64,000 nt of DNA from Citromicrobium sp. JLT1363 (GTDB lineage Bacteria; Pseudomonadota; Alphaproteobacteria; Sphingomonadales; Sphingomonadaceae), in the NCBI RefSeq assembly GCF_000186705.1, contig NZ_AEUE01000001.1, positions 372,001 to 436,000 of the forward strand. The letters are read 5' to 3'. The position numbers were made by a program, and so were the translations under genes. The notes under the pieces were generated by a model, which saw only the letters and a list, made by a program, of their open reading frames with translations, was not told where the DNA came from and ran no database searches. Below, one piece after another: positions 52,063 to 61,023 of the stretch. The stretch's first letter is position 1. The number at the start of each line of letters is the position of its first letter.

Positions 52063-53355
52063 TTAGCGCGTGGCGCCCATGTCGCCCGAGCTGTAGGTCT
52101 CCATCTCGTCCTCGCTCGGCGCGTGGCGAGCGAATTCCATGCGCGCGATCGAGCGGGCGTGGACCTCGTCCGGGCCATCCGCCAGCCGCAGCGTGCGCTG
52201 GTGGGCGTAGGCCTGCGCCAGGCCGAAGTCGTTCGACACGCCCGCGCCGCCGTGGGCCTGGATCGCATCATCGATAATCTTGAGGGCCATGGTGGGCGCG
52301 GCGACCTTGATCATCGCGATTTCCTGCTTGGCGGCCTTGTTGCCGACCTTGTCCATCATGTCGGCGGCCTTGAGGCAGAGAAGACGCGTCATCTCGATAT
52401 CGATGCGGGCCTGCGCCACGCGCTGTTCCCAGATCGAGTGCTTGTAGATCGGCTTGCCGAAGGCTTCGCGCGCCTGCAGGCGCTTGCACATCTTTTCCAG
52501 CGCCTCTTCCGCTACGCCGATCGTGCGCATGCAGTGGTGGATGCGGCCCGGGCCGAGGCGGCCCTGCGCGATCTCGAACCCGCGGCCTTCGCCCAGCAGC
52601 ATGGCCGAGGCGGGCACGCGGACATTCTTCAGCGTGATTTCCATGTGCCCGTGCGGCGCATCGTCGTAGCCGAATACCGGCAGGTGACGGTCGACCGTCA
52701 CGCCTTCCGCGTCCAGCGGCATCAGGATCATGGACTGCTGCTGGTGACGCTGGGCGGACGTATCGCTCTTGCCCATCACGATGGCGACCTTGCAACGCGG
52801 ATCGCCGGCGCCGCTGGACCACCACTTGCGCCCGTTGATGACGTATTCGTCGCCCTCGCGGATGATCGAGGTTTCGATGTTGGTCGCATCCGAGCTGGCG
52901 ACCTGCGGTTCGGTCATCAGGAAGGCGCTGCGAACCTTGCCGTTCATCAGAGGGTCGAGCCACTGTTCCTTCTGCTCGCGCGTGCCGTAGCGGTGGAGCA
53001 CTTCCATATTCCCGGTGTCGGGCGCGGAGCAGTTCATCGTTTCGCTGGCAAAGCCGATCCGGCCCAGCTCCTCGGCAACCATCGCGTATTCAAGGTTCGT
53101 GAGGCCGGGGCCCTCGAACTCGAACGTCTCGTCAACGTGATGGTGGCTGTCGTTGCGCGGGGGCATGAACATGTTCCACAGGCCCTTGGCCTTGGCCTTT
53201 TCTTTCAGCTCTTCGACCACAGGGATCACCTTCCAGCGATCGCCCTCGGCATCCTGCGCCTTGTAGGTCGGGACGGCGGGGCGCACTTCCTTCTCGATGA
53301 AATCGCGCACGCGGTCGCGCCAGTGGGTCTGCCGTTCGGTCGGTTGGAAATCCAT
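52063..53355 (-). CDS. acyl-CoA dehydrogenase, ACAD10/11 type
   Basis: 430 residues from the ATG at 53355 (GAGAGG site). [20 protein letters not shown] is the FAD-binding stretch, [16 protein letters not shown] the R-x-x-F-G block, and [20 protein letters not shown] then [11 protein letters not shown] are diagnostic of the ACAD10/11 group. In mammals and in levulinate-degrading Pseudomonas this dehydrogenase acts with an APH-type kinase on 4-hydroxyacyl-CoA through a phosphorylated intermediate. The kinase homologue is encoded two genes downstream in the same unit. Confidence 0.93.
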   Translation of the reverse strand: MDFQPTERQTHWRDRVRDFIEKEVRPAVPTYKAQDAEGDRWKVIPVVEELKEKAKAKGLWNMFMPPRNDSHHHVDETFEFEGPGLTNLEYAMVAEELGRIGFASETMNCSAPDTGNMEVLHRYGTREQKEQWLDPLMNGKVRSAFLMTEPQVASSDATNIETSIIREGDEYVINGRKWWSSGAGDPRCKVAIVMGKSDTSAQRHQQQSMILMPLDAEGVTVDRHLPVFGYDDAPHGHMEITLKNVRVPASAMLLGEGRGFEIAQGRLGPGRIHHCMRTIGVAEEALEKMCKRLQAREAFGKPIYKHSIWEQRVAQARIDIEMTRLLCLKAADMMDKVGNKAAKQEIAMIKVAAPTMALKIIDDAIQAHGGAGVSNDFGLAQAYAHQRTLRLADGPDEVHARSIARMEFARHAPSEDEMETYSSGDMGATR

Positions 53356-53454
53356 GGATGGCCTCTCTTGTTTCGGACTGTCTTCGAATATCAGGTATGC
53401 GATTAAAACGTCTGGTGGCAGAGCCGCGCGCCTGCGCCAACCCTGTTGCGTCAA

Positions 53455-54921
53455 TTATGGCGGCAGCACCTCGCCTTCCGCGTCGGCCCGTGCCGCATCG
53501 TCGAGGAGCGCGAGCCGCGCCTCGTGGCTTTCGCGCGTGATCGGGAAGCGGGCGAGCCAGTAGGCGGCGATCACCGCGAGGATCAGGGATACCCCTCCGT
53601 AAAGCAGGATCATCGGGGTCAGCACGTCCATCCCGACCTCGCCGGCCTTGGCCTTTGCGGGCATCTGGGCGAGCGCGATGATCTGGCCGGAAATGAAGAT
53701 CCCCGCGCCGGTCGCGCATTTCTGGACCAGCCAGTTGCCTGCATAGAACTTGCCCTCCGCCCGCTCCCCGGTGCGTTCCTCGAACAGCTCGATGATCTCG
53801 GCCACCATCGAGGACGCGGAGATCATCGAGACGATGCCCGATGCGTTGGCGAAGACCAGGAACAGGTAGAACAGCATGGTCGAATTGAGCGTGCCGACCT
53901 GCGGCCATGCGCCGAGCAGGAACAGCATATAGGGGATGAAGGCGAGCACGAAGGCCGCCAGCGCGCCGCCCGCGGCGGTATAGGCCTTGCCGAAGCGGCG
54001 GTGCAGCGGGCTGACCACGATGAACATCAGTACCGCGCTGAGGAACAGCACCAGTGGATAGGCGGTCAGCCCGGTCAACCGGATCGGCAGGCCGGGAATC
54101 TCCACCTGGTCGAGCTGCCAGACGAACACGTTGAGATAGTTGGAGATCGAAAACGTGGTCCCCTGGCTGATATAGGCCGCCATCGCCCCGGCGGCGAAGA
54201 TCAGGAACGCCTTCTCGCTGAACGCCTCCTTGATCTCCGCAAAGGCATCGCGCCAGCGGAACGGGGGCGGGCGCTTGGCCGGCGGATGCGCGACCAGCTT
54301 GTGCAGGCCCAGCGCCGATCCGATGACGGAGAGTGCCATGATCGCCGCGCCTGCGATACCGAAGCCGACATAGCCTTCCGGCTCCAGTATCCCGTCCGGC
54401 CCGCGCATGAACACAGTGTAGGCCAGCACCATCATCAGGATACCGCCGCCCCAGCCCATCAGGTAACGATACCGGAACAGCGTGGTTCGCTCGTCATAGT
54501 CGGCAGTGATTTCGGGCAGCAGGCTGACCTGCGGCACCTCGCAAGCCGACAGCAGCACGCGCACGCCCACTGCGATGCCCAGCAGGCCCAGGAAGCTAGG
54601 GGCTTCGCCGCCCGGCGGCGACCACAGCAAGATCCACATGATCGCCAGCGGCCATGGCGCGATGTACAGCCACGGCAGGCGGCGGCCCCATTTGGTATAG
54701 GTCCGGTCGGAGAAATAGCCGATCAGCGGGTCGAGCACCGCGTCAACCACCAGCGCCAGTGCCAGCGCCAGCCCGACCAGCCCGGCATCCATGCCGAGCA
54801 CCTGGTTGTAGAAGATCAGCAGGAAGAAGGAAAAGCCGCTGTCCTTCACGCCGAAGGCCATCGCGCCAAGCCCCTGGGTCAGCCGCAGGCGGATCGGCAG
54901 CGGGCCTTGGGTGAAAGCCAT
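53455..54921 (-). CDS. GPH-family (MelB-like) sodium:solute symporter, MFS
   Basis: 488 residues, about twelve membrane helices. DPLIGYFSDRTYTKWGRRLP near residue 64 is the cation/sugar-symporter signature, and QVSLLPEITADYDERT near 132 the second. Relatives import sugars, glucuronides or other organic anions with Na+ or H+. The ATG at 54921 has GGGAGAG upstream. It lies between two acyl-CoA dehydrogenase units, so its cargo is probably their precursor. Confidence 0.88.
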   Translation of the reverse strand: MAFTQGPLPIRLRLTQGLGAMAFGVKDSGFSFFLLIFYNQVLGMDAGLVGLALALALVVDAVLDPLIGYFSDRTYTKWGRRLPWLYIAPWPLAIMWILLWSPPGGEAPSFLGLLGIAVGVRVLLSACEVPQVSLLPEITADYDERTTLFRYRYLMGWGGGILMMVLAYTVFMRGPDGILEPEGYVGFGIAGAAIMALSVIGSALGLHKLVAHPPAKRPPPFRWRDAFAEIKEAFSEKAFLIFAAGAMAAYISQGTTFSISNYLNVFVWQLDQVEIPGLPIRLTGLTAYPLVLFLSAVLMFIVVSPLHRRFGKAYTAAGGALAAFVLAFIPYMLFLLGAWPQVGTLNSTMLFYLFLVFANASGIVSMISASSMVAEIIELFEERTGERAEGKFYAGNWLVQKCATGAGIFISGQIIALAQMPAKAKAGEVGMDVLTPMILLYGGVSLILAVIAAYWLARFPITRESHEARLALLDDAARADAEGEVLPP

Positions 54922-55146
54922 GGTGTGAAAATCTCTCCCGGCGGCGCTTTTCTGGCCGCGTCTTACGTACACGTAACACTAAGGGCTGTGTCGTTGCGTG
55001 CAAGCGCAATCGCCCTGCCGCTACGGCATACCCGTTTTACGAATGTGCGCTTGCAGCAGGGGCTCGCTTGCCTTTACGAAGGCGTCAGCAAAGCATCGGC
55101 GGCGAGAGTCTACGACCGCTCCGCCGCGTACCGAGGAGAGAGATAC

Positions 55147-56325
55147 ATGGCCGATCTGGAGCAATTCCGCGCGGAAACGCGCAGCTGGCTCGAAGCCAAC
55201 TGCCCGCCCGAAATGCGCGAGCCGGTGGAAACCGACAAGGACGTCTACTGGGGCGGGCGCAACGCCCAGTTCAAGAACGACGCGCAGAAGGCGTGGTTCG
55301 AAGCCTGCCGCGACAAGGGCTACACCGTGCCCATGTGGCCGAAGGACTATGGCGGCGCCGGACTTTCGGCGCCCGAGGCCAAGGTCCTGCGCGAGGAAAT
55401 GGCGCGGATCAACGCGCGCCCGCCATTGAGCTCGTTCGGCATCTGGATGCTCGGCCCGGCGCTGCTGCACTTCGGCACCGAAGGCCAGAAGCAGCGCTTC
55501 CTCAACGAAATCGCCCGCGGCGAGATTCGCTGGTGCCAGGGCTATTCGGAGCCGGGCAGCGGATCGGACCTCGTCTCGATGCAGACCTATGGCGAGGACA
55601 AGGGCGATCACTGGATCGTCAACGGCCAGAAGATCTGGACCTCCTATGCCGACGAAGCAGACTGGATCTTCTGCCTCGTCCGCACGGACAAGGACAACAA
55701 GTACCAGGGCATCACCTTCATGCTGTTCGACATGACCAATGACGGTGTGTCGACCAAGCCGATCAAGCTGATCAGCGGCAACAGCCCCTTCTGCGAAACC
55801 TTCATGGACGATGTGAAGGTGCCCAAGTCCTACGGCGAGGATATCCCGGCCTATGTCGGCGAGATCAACCGCGGCTGGGATGTCGCCAAGTACCTGCTCG
55901 GCCACGAGCGCGAGATGATTTCCGCCACCGGTGGCGTCGACCGTGCATCCTCGCTGGGTGCCGTCACCAGCCGCCAGGGCGAGCTCGACCCGGTGCTGCG
56001 GTCCGAGATGGCGCTGTTCGATGTCGACGCGCTGGCCTTTACCGCGATGAGCGAGAAGTTCCTCGACGAGGTGAAGATCGGCAAGGGCCATCCCGCCCAG
56101 CCCAACATGCTCAAGTATGCGGGCACCGAAATGAACAAGCGTCGTCACGAACTGCTGATGGCGGCGGGCGGCTCCCGCACCCTCGAATGGGAAAGCGAGG
56201 AGACCGAAAACGGCAAGCCCGCGCGCAGCTGGCTTCGCACCAAGGCGAACAGCATTGAGGGCGGCACGTCCGAAATCATGCTGAACGTCATTTCCAAACG
56301 TATCCTCGAACTCCCGGGAGCCTGA
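55147..56325 (+). CDS. acyl-CoA dehydrogenase, split-type subunit 1
   Basis: 392 residues. WPKDYGGAGLSAPEA, QGYSEPGSGSDLVSMQT and IVNGQKIWTS are the usual N-terminal blocks. The C-terminus has SIEGGTSEIMLNVISKRIL, but there is no R-x-x-F-G stretch in the middle, which normally contacts FAD. The next gene has the reverse pattern. This complementarity is known from heterotetrameric dehydrogenases of steroid side-chain breakdown (ChsE1-ChsE2). The ATG at 55147 follows GAGGAGAG; the stop is 4 bp from the next ATG. Confidence 0.92.
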   Translation: MADLEQFRAETRSWLEANCPPEMREPVETDKDVYWGGRNAQFKNDAQKAWFEACRDKGYTVPMWPKDYGGAGLSAPEAKVLREEMARINARPPLSSFGIWMLGPALLHFGTEGQKQRFLNEIARGEIRWCQGYSEPGSGSDLVSMQTYGEDKGDHWIVNGQKIWTSYADEADWIFCLVRTDKDNKYQGITFMLFDMTNDGVSTKPIKLISGNSPFCETFMDDVKVPKSYGEDIPAYVGEINRGWDVAKYLLGHEREMISATGGVDRASSLGAVTSRQGELDPVLRSEMALFDVDALAFTAMSEKFLDEVKIGKGHPAQPNMLKYAGTEMNKRRHELLMAAGGSRTLEWESEETENGKPARSWLRTKANSIEGGTSEIMLNVISKRILELPGA

Positions 56326-56329
56326 ACCC

Positions 56330-57469
56330 ATGCCACTTTACTACGACGACGATCAGGCGATGCTGGCCGACAGCGCCAGCGATTTCATGCGCGAGGAAGG
56401 CGCAATCGCCAAACAGCTGCGCCACTGGCGCGACCGCGACTGCAAGGATGGCTTCGGCCATGGCCTGTGGGAGCAGTTCGGCGAGATGGGCTTCACCGGC
56501 ATCCTGCTTCCCGAAGAGGATGGCGGACTGGGCATGGGCCAGGTCGAGGCGAACATCGTGCTGGAGGAGATCGGCGCGAACCTCACCCCGTCGCCCTTCC
56601 TTTCCAGCTCCGTGCTCGCCGCCACCGCCCTGAAGCACGGCAGCGACGATACGCGCGGCCGCTGGCTGCCCGATCTGGTCGCGGGCAAGAACGTCTACGC
56701 GGTCGCGATCGACGAAGGCCCCAAGCACCGGCCCGAACGCATCGCCTGCAAGGCGGAGAAGTCGGGCAACGGCTTCAAGCTCAGCGGCAAGAAGGACTTC
56801 GTGGTCTACGGCGCCAGCGCGGAGATGATCGTGGTCGCCGCCCGCACCTCGGGCAGCGATAGCGACACCGACGGCATCACGCTTTTCGCCGTGCCGCAGG
56901 ATGCGAGCGGAATGAGCCATGACAGCGTGCGACTGGTGGACTCTTCGATGGCCAGCCACATCACTTTCGACGGCGTCGATCTCGATGGCGATGCGGTGAT
57001 CGGCGAGGTCGATGGCGGGCGCGAAGTTCTCAACGCGATGCTGCGTGCGGGCCGCGTCGGCGCGGCTGCCGAAGGCGTGGGCGTGGCGCGCGGGGCGATG
57101 GACATGACTGTCGATTACCTCAAGCAGCGCAAGCAGTTCGGCACGCTGATCGGCACGTTCCAGGCGCTCCAGCACCGTGCCGCGCACCTTTACTCCGAGG
57201 TCGAGATCGCGCGGGCCGTGGTCCTCAAGGCTGCACAGCTGGTCGACGGCGAGAGCGAGAAGGCCGAACTGATGACCTCCGTTGCCAAGGCCAAGGTCGC
57301 CAAGGCGGCCGGCCTTGCGGTGCGCGAAGGCGTGCAGATGCACGGCGGCATCGGGATGACCGACGAATACGACATCGGCCTGTACATGAAGCGCGAGCGC
57401 GCGCTGCAGGAATTCCTCGGCGACATGTACTACCACGCTGGCCGCGTTGCGGAACTCAGCGGGTATTGA
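56330..57469 (+). CDS. acyl-CoA dehydrogenase, split-type subunit 2
   Basis: 379 residues. LPEEDGGLGMGQVEANIVLE and LSGKKDFVVYGASAEMI are the N-terminal blocks. YLKQRKQFGTLIGTFQALQH provides the FAD-contacting R-x-x-F-G absent in subunit 1, and MHGGIGMTDEYDIGLYMKR the conserved helix. The C-terminus lacks the E-G-T/G-S loop. Together with subunit 1 it should form an alpha2beta2 enzyme for a bulky acyl-CoA. Followed after 10 bp by repeat copy B and an SDR gene. Confidence 0.92.
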   Translation: MPLYYDDDQAMLADSASDFMREEGAIAKQLRHWRDRDCKDGFGHGLWEQFGEMGFTGILLPEEDGGLGMGQVEANIVLEEIGANLTPSPFLSSSVLAATALKHGSDDTRGRWLPDLVAGKNVYAVAIDEGPKHRPERIACKAEKSGNGFKLSGKKDFVVYGASAEMIVVAARTSGSDSDTDGITLFAVPQDASGMSHDSVRLVDSSMASHITFDGVDLDGDAVIGEVDGGREVLNAMLRAGRVGAAAEGVGVARGAMDMTVDYLKQRKQFGTLIGTFQALQHRAAHLYSEVEIARAVVLKAAQLVDGESEKAELMTSVAKAKVAKAAGLAVREGVQMHGGIGMTDEYDIGLYMKRERALQEFLGDMYYHAGRVAELSGY

Positions 57470-57479
57470 GTCTTTCACT

Positions 57480-57613
57480 CCCCCTCCTTTCAAAGGAGGG
57501 GGTTGGGGGGTGGTTCGCGACGCGCCAGCGTCGTTCTGCGTGATCGCACCACCCCGTTGCGACTAGGCGGCAAGCCGCCAAGTCTCACTGCCCCTCCTCT
57601 CAAGAGGAGGGGG
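57480..57613 (+). repeat. intergenic repeat, copy B (between ACAD subunit 2 and SDR)
   Basis: 134 bp, starting CCCCCTCCTTTCAAAGGAGGG (hairpin) and ending CTCCTCTCAAGAGGAGGGGG (hairpin). The core at 57545-57597 is the reverse complement of the copy A core. It begins 10 bp after an ACAD stop and ends 16 bp before the next ATG. Confidence 0.8.
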
Positions 57614-57629
57614 TAAGGGAGAGAAAACA

Positions 57630-58439
57630 ATGATGAAACTCACCGACCTTTTCGGTCTCGAAGGCAAGATCGCGCTGGTTACCGGCGGCAGCCGCGGGAT
57701 CGGGAAGATGATCGTGGAAGGCCTGCTCGAAGCGGGCTGCGCCAAGGTTTATATCGTCGCCCGCAAGAAGGAGCAGGTGGACGAAACCAGCGCCGAACTG
57801 GGCGACAAGGTGATCGGCCTGGTCGGCGATCTGTCGCAGATGGAAGGCATCCAGAAGCTGGCCGATGAACTCGCTGCCCGCGAGGACAAGCTCGATCTGC
57901 TGGTCAACAATGCGGGCGCCGCCTGGGGCGAACCCTTCGAGGATTTCACCGAGGCTGGCTGGCACCGCACGATGGACCTGAACCTGAAAACGCCGTTCTT
58001 CCTCACCCAGAAGCTGCACGGCCTGCTGAAGGCCGCGGCGACGCCGGAGCGCCCGGCCAAGGTGCTGATGATCGCCAGCATCGACGGGATGAAGTCCAAC
58101 CCCTGGGAAACCTACCCCTATCAGGCGAGCAAGGCGGGCCTCATCCACCTCACGCGCAGGATGGCCGCGCGCCTCATCAACGACAACATCGTGGTCAACG
58201 GGATCGGGCCGGGCGCCTTCCCCAGTGCCATGAACCGCGCCGCGCGCGACAATGCGGAGACCGTGAAGCGCGGCATTCCTTCGCGCCGCGTGGGCGTGAC
58301 CGAGGATATGGCGGCAGGCGCGATCTACCTGCTGAGCCGGGCGGGCGACTACGTGGTGGGGACGACGATCCCGATCGACGGCGGCGTGGTCAACGCCAAT
58401 ATCGGCGCGGGCAACTTCGCCGATGCGTCCGGCGAATAG
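57630..58439 (+). CDS. SDR family oxidoreductase, RhlG-like
   Basis: 269 residues. TGGSRGIGKMI near residue 18, NNAGAAWGEPFEDFTEAGW near 93, catalytic Ser in IASIDGM and YQASK near 166, with PGAFPSAMN after. The AAWGEP-type loop is that of RhlG/3-ketoacyl reductase-like SDRs acting on CoA- or ACP-linked acyls. It completes the acyl-CoA cluster as a 3-hydroxy/3-keto step. Start ATG at 57630 with GGGAGAG. A terminator follows. Confidence 0.92.
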   Translation: MMKLTDLFGLEGKIALVTGGSRGIGKMIVEGLLEAGCAKVYIVARKKEQVDETSAELGDKVIGLVGDLSQMEGIQKLADELAAREDKLDLLVNNAGAAWGEPFEDFTEAGWHRTMDLNLKTPFFLTQKLHGLLKAAATPERPAKVLMIASIDGMKSNPWETYPYQASKAGLIHLTRRMAARLINDNIVVNGIGPGAFPSAMNRAARDNAETVKRGIPSRRVGVTEDMAAGAIYLLSRAGDYVVGTTIPIDGGVVNANIGAGNFADASGE

Positions 58440-58445
58440 CGTGGG

Positions 58446-58499
58446 CCTGACACACCTGACACAGTGTCCAGGGGGTGAAAAACTGCTGCCCTTGCGAAG
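58446..58499 (+). repeat. dispersed repeat with CTGACACACCTGACACAGTG core, copy 2
   Basis: Bases 58446-58467 are identical to the minus strand of 37112-37091. It begins 7 bp after the SDR stop. Similarity continues as CAGG, GAAAAA and TGCT. Confidence 0.65.
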
Positions 58500-58520
58500 G
58501 GGGCAGACCGCGATTTCTTC

Positions 58521-58553
58521 AGAAGGGGCGGGCCGCAAGGTTCGCCCCTTTCT
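58521..58553 (+). terminator. rho-independent terminator after the SDR gene
   Basis: AGGGGCG (58524-58530) and CGCCCCT (58543-58549), followed by TTCT. Confidence 0.7.
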
Positions 58554-58673
58554 GCGTAAAGTGCGCCAACGATGCGAAAGAGCCCACCCCGTGCCTAGCG
58601 CAGCTGCGCGAAGTAGGAAAATCGGCGCTGAACAGGGGAGCGGACCCTCGCAAAAGCCCGCTCCCCCGCGCGA

Positions 58674-59768
58674 TCAGAATGCCTTCTGGTAGCCCAGCGT
58701 CAGCATCCAGTCGCCCGCCATCTGCGGGCCGTTGAGGTCCTGATAGACCGGCGCGCCGATCTCCAGCGCAAGGCGATGGCCGGCCAGCGGGCCATGCGTG
58801 CCGACAAGGTTGATCCCGCCGATCAGATCGATGCGTTCACCGCCCTGGAAATCGGGATTGGCGGTCTGCACCGGCCCCATGATGTTCGGATCGATTCCTT
58901 CGACCTGCCCCATGGTGCGCCCCTTCACGCGGCCCGACAGGCTGAGCCACTGCGCGGGCCGATAGCTGAGCCATGCGGTCCCTTCGTACGCATCGCCGAA
59001 GGCATAGCCCCACTTGTTGTCGTCCAGCCTGATCGACGCGCTGGCCTGCGCGCCGAAGCCGATCCTTCCGCGACGGCCCTTGTAGGTGATCGCCGGTTCC
59101 AGATCGAAGGTGCCGCTGCCCGCCTGCATCATGTAGGGCGCACGCACGGTCGGCGTGCCACCCATGGGCGTGAGGATCTGCGCGGTCTCGTCGGTCGATC
59201 CGGTCGGCAGGCTGACGCCCGCCTTCAGGGTCAGCTCGTCTGTGTCCATGGAGCCCGCTTCCGGGTGGCCTAGCAGCGGGAACAGTGCCGAAACCTTGGT
59301 ATCGCCCAGCGCCTTGGGGTTGGTCTGGAACGTGCCCCGCACATTCGTGCCCATGCCGCCCATGTAGGTGACGTGGTCCATCTCCTTCTCCAGGTAATTG
59401 GCCATCACCATCAGCGTCACCGCGTCGGCCGGGGCGTACATCGCGCCCAGCATCACCATGTCGGTGCGCATTTCGGTCGGCACGATCCGCAGCGTCGGCG
59501 GCTGGCCCGGCATTCCCGCAAAGCGGTTGGGCACGGTGGTGACGATGGTATCGGGCGACACATCGTCGGTGCCGATCTGATTGCCGCTCATCTCCATGTG
59601 CATGACGCGGGCGGAGATCATGAATTCGCCCTTCTTGTGGGCATGATCGCCCATAACCCCGATCGGGGCATGGTCGTCCGCATGGACATTATGTGCAGAG
59701 GCGGAGGTGGCATTGGCGGACAGGGCGAGAGCCAGCGTGGCCCCCGCCAGAAAGTTGACGGTCTTCAT
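58674..59768 (-). CDS. outer membrane transporter-like protein with His/Met-rich N-terminus
   Basis: 364 residues with signal peptide (to TSASA). The mature start HNVHADDHAPIGVMGDHAHK then VMHMEMSGNQIGTDD is rich in His and Met, a composition used for copper or other soft metals. The remainder shows alternating beta strands (FMISARVMHMEM, ITYKGRRGRIGFGAQASASI) and ends LTLGYQKAF with terminal Phe, so a beta-barrel. I link it to copper-related outer membrane proteins only by composition and by the Met/His-rich neighbour. ATG at 59768 with AGGAAAA. Confidence 0.75.
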   Translation of the reverse strand: MKTVNFLAGATLALALSANATSASAHNVHADDHAPIGVMGDHAHKKGEFMISARVMHMEMSGNQIGTDDVSPDTIVTTVPNRFAGMPGQPPTLRIVPTEMRTDMVMLGAMYAPADAVTLMVMANYLEKEMDHVTYMGGMGTNVRGTFQTNPKALGDTKVSALFPLLGHPEAGSMDTDELTLKAGVSLPTGSTDETAQILTPMGGTPTVRAPYMMQAGSGTFDLEPAITYKGRRGRIGFGAQASASIRLDDNKWGYAFGDAYEGTAWLSYRPAQWLSLSGRVKGRTMGQVEGIDPNIMGPVQTANPDFQGGERIDLIGGINLVGTHGPLAGHRLALEIGAPVYQDLNGPQMAGDWMLTLGYQKAF

Positions 59769-59825
59769 GTGATATTTTCCTGTCTGAAAGGGAATCGAAA
59801 CCGGCTTTCGCGCCGGAAACGTGTG

Positions 59826-60218
59826 TCAGACAGTGGGCGGCGGCCCGGTGGATGGCGGAAGGCTGGCAGGAAAAATCCCGGTCAGCGTATCGGGCAGGTC
59901 CGGCACCTCCATCGCAGGCACCGGCATGCTTTCGGGTACCACGGGGCCATCGGGCAGCGACGCGACGGCGGCGACCGCGTAGTTGCACCGCGTTTCATGG
60001 TCCGAAGCAGCGTCCGGGCTGTCGCCGGGGGCATGGCCGTCCGCATGCATCGCCATCGCGCTCGCTTCACCGGCGGCGCCGTGATCCATCGGCATCGTGC
60101 CGTCGCATATCCGCAGCACGAACGCGCCGTTCTCTGCCCGGTCCGGCATGTAGCCGAACGGCATGCTCGCCAGCGAGACGATTGCGAGGATCGAGAGGAA
60201 GACGAGGGCGCGAAGCAC
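59826..60218 (-). CDS. small membrane/periplasmic protein, DUF2946-like
   Basis: 130 residues with GTG start. A signal/anchor segment (ALVFLSILAIVSLASMPFG) is followed by LRICDGTMPMDH and a Met/His-rich stretch (ASAMAMHADGHAPGD), then ETRCNYAVAAVASLP with a second Cys. This is the DUF2946 pattern, found near copper-resistance and heavy-metal genes. It lies directly upstream of the outer membrane protein on the same strand (57 bp gap), so a metal-related pair is proposed. Confidence 0.7.
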   Translation of the reverse strand: MLRALVFLSILAIVSLASMPFGYMPDRAENGAFVLRICDGTMPMDHGAAGEASAMAMHADGHAPGDSPDAASDHETRCNYAVAAVASLPDGPVVPESMPVPAMEVPDLPDTLTGIFPASLPPSTGPPPTV

Positions 60219-60289
60219 GATCGGCCCGCTAGCCGCTCGGCGCAGCCATTGCCAGCGGGACGCGACGAATTGCAGCGCGTATTGCCGGC

Positions 60290-60967
60290 CTAGCCCATCA
60301 GATCGCGGACGAAGTCGATCAGCCCGGTCTGGCGCTGGCGCTTCATCCGCTCCGCATTCAGGATTTCACGCACCTTGGCAAAGCACGTGTCGACGTCGTC
60401 GTTGACGACCACGTAGTCGTAACCATCCCAGTGGCTGATCTCTGCCCGCGCGCGGTCCATGCGGGCATCGATGATTTCCTGGCTGTCGGTTCCCCTGCCG
60501 GTCAGGCGGCGGCGCAATTCCCCAAGGCTGGGCGGGAGGATGAACACGCGGACCACATCCTGCTGGTCCTTCTGGTAAAGCTGCTGCGTGCCCTGCCAGT
60601 CGATATCGAACAGGAAATCCTGCCCGTCCTTCAGCGCGGCGCGGATATGGCCCTTGGGCGTGCCGTAGCGGTGGCCGAAGACATGCGCCCATTCGTAGAA
60701 GCCGTCTTCTTCCAGCAGCCGGTCGAACTCCGCATCGTCCACGAAATGGTAATGCACGCCGTCTTCCTCGCCCCGGCGCATGGGGCGGGTGGTGGCGGAA
60801 ACCGACAGCTTGATCGCCGGGTCCGCTGCCAGCAGCATGTTGGAAATGGTCGTCTTGCCCGCGCCCGAGGGGGAGGAGAGGATGAACATCAGCCCCCGGC
60901 GGTGCAGGGTGTCGGGGGAAGCGCTGGGTGCTGCGGGAGTATGCGAAAGCTCGGCCATGTCCGCCAT
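60290..60967 (-). CDS. gmk: guanylate kinase
   Basis: 225 residues. It phosphorylates GMP to GDP with ATP. The P-loop is SSPSGAGKTTIS near residue 31; the GMP site is VSATTRPMRRGEEDGVHYHF; the lid region has RRRLTGRGTDS. The N-terminal about 23 residues are extra and low-complexity, so translation could start at the ATG at 60958 as well. Encoded on the minus strand ahead of the DUF2946-like gene. Confidence 0.96.
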   Translation of the reverse strand: MADMAELSHTPAAPSASPDTLHRRGLMFILSSPSGAGKTTISNMLLAADPAIKLSVSATTRPMRRGEEDGVHYHFVDDAEFDRLLEEDGFYEWAHVFGHRYGTPKGHIRAALKDGQDFLFDIDWQGTQQLYQKDQQDVVRVFILPPSLGELRRRLTGRGTDSQEIIDARMDRARAEISHWDGYDYVVVNDDVDTCFAKVREILNAERMKRQRQTGLIDFVRDLMG

Positions 60968-61023
60968 TGGACGCCGCAGGGGCCATAGATCAACCCCGCG
61001 TTTTGCCGCGTTCCCCCGTGGGG

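Noticed and set aside
58423-58692. Plus-strand frame starting inside the SDR end and running over the repeat (LTHLTQCPGGEKLL)
   Set aside because: The translation comes from the dispersed repeat; the same phrase appears antisense at the other copy, so it is not a protein signal.
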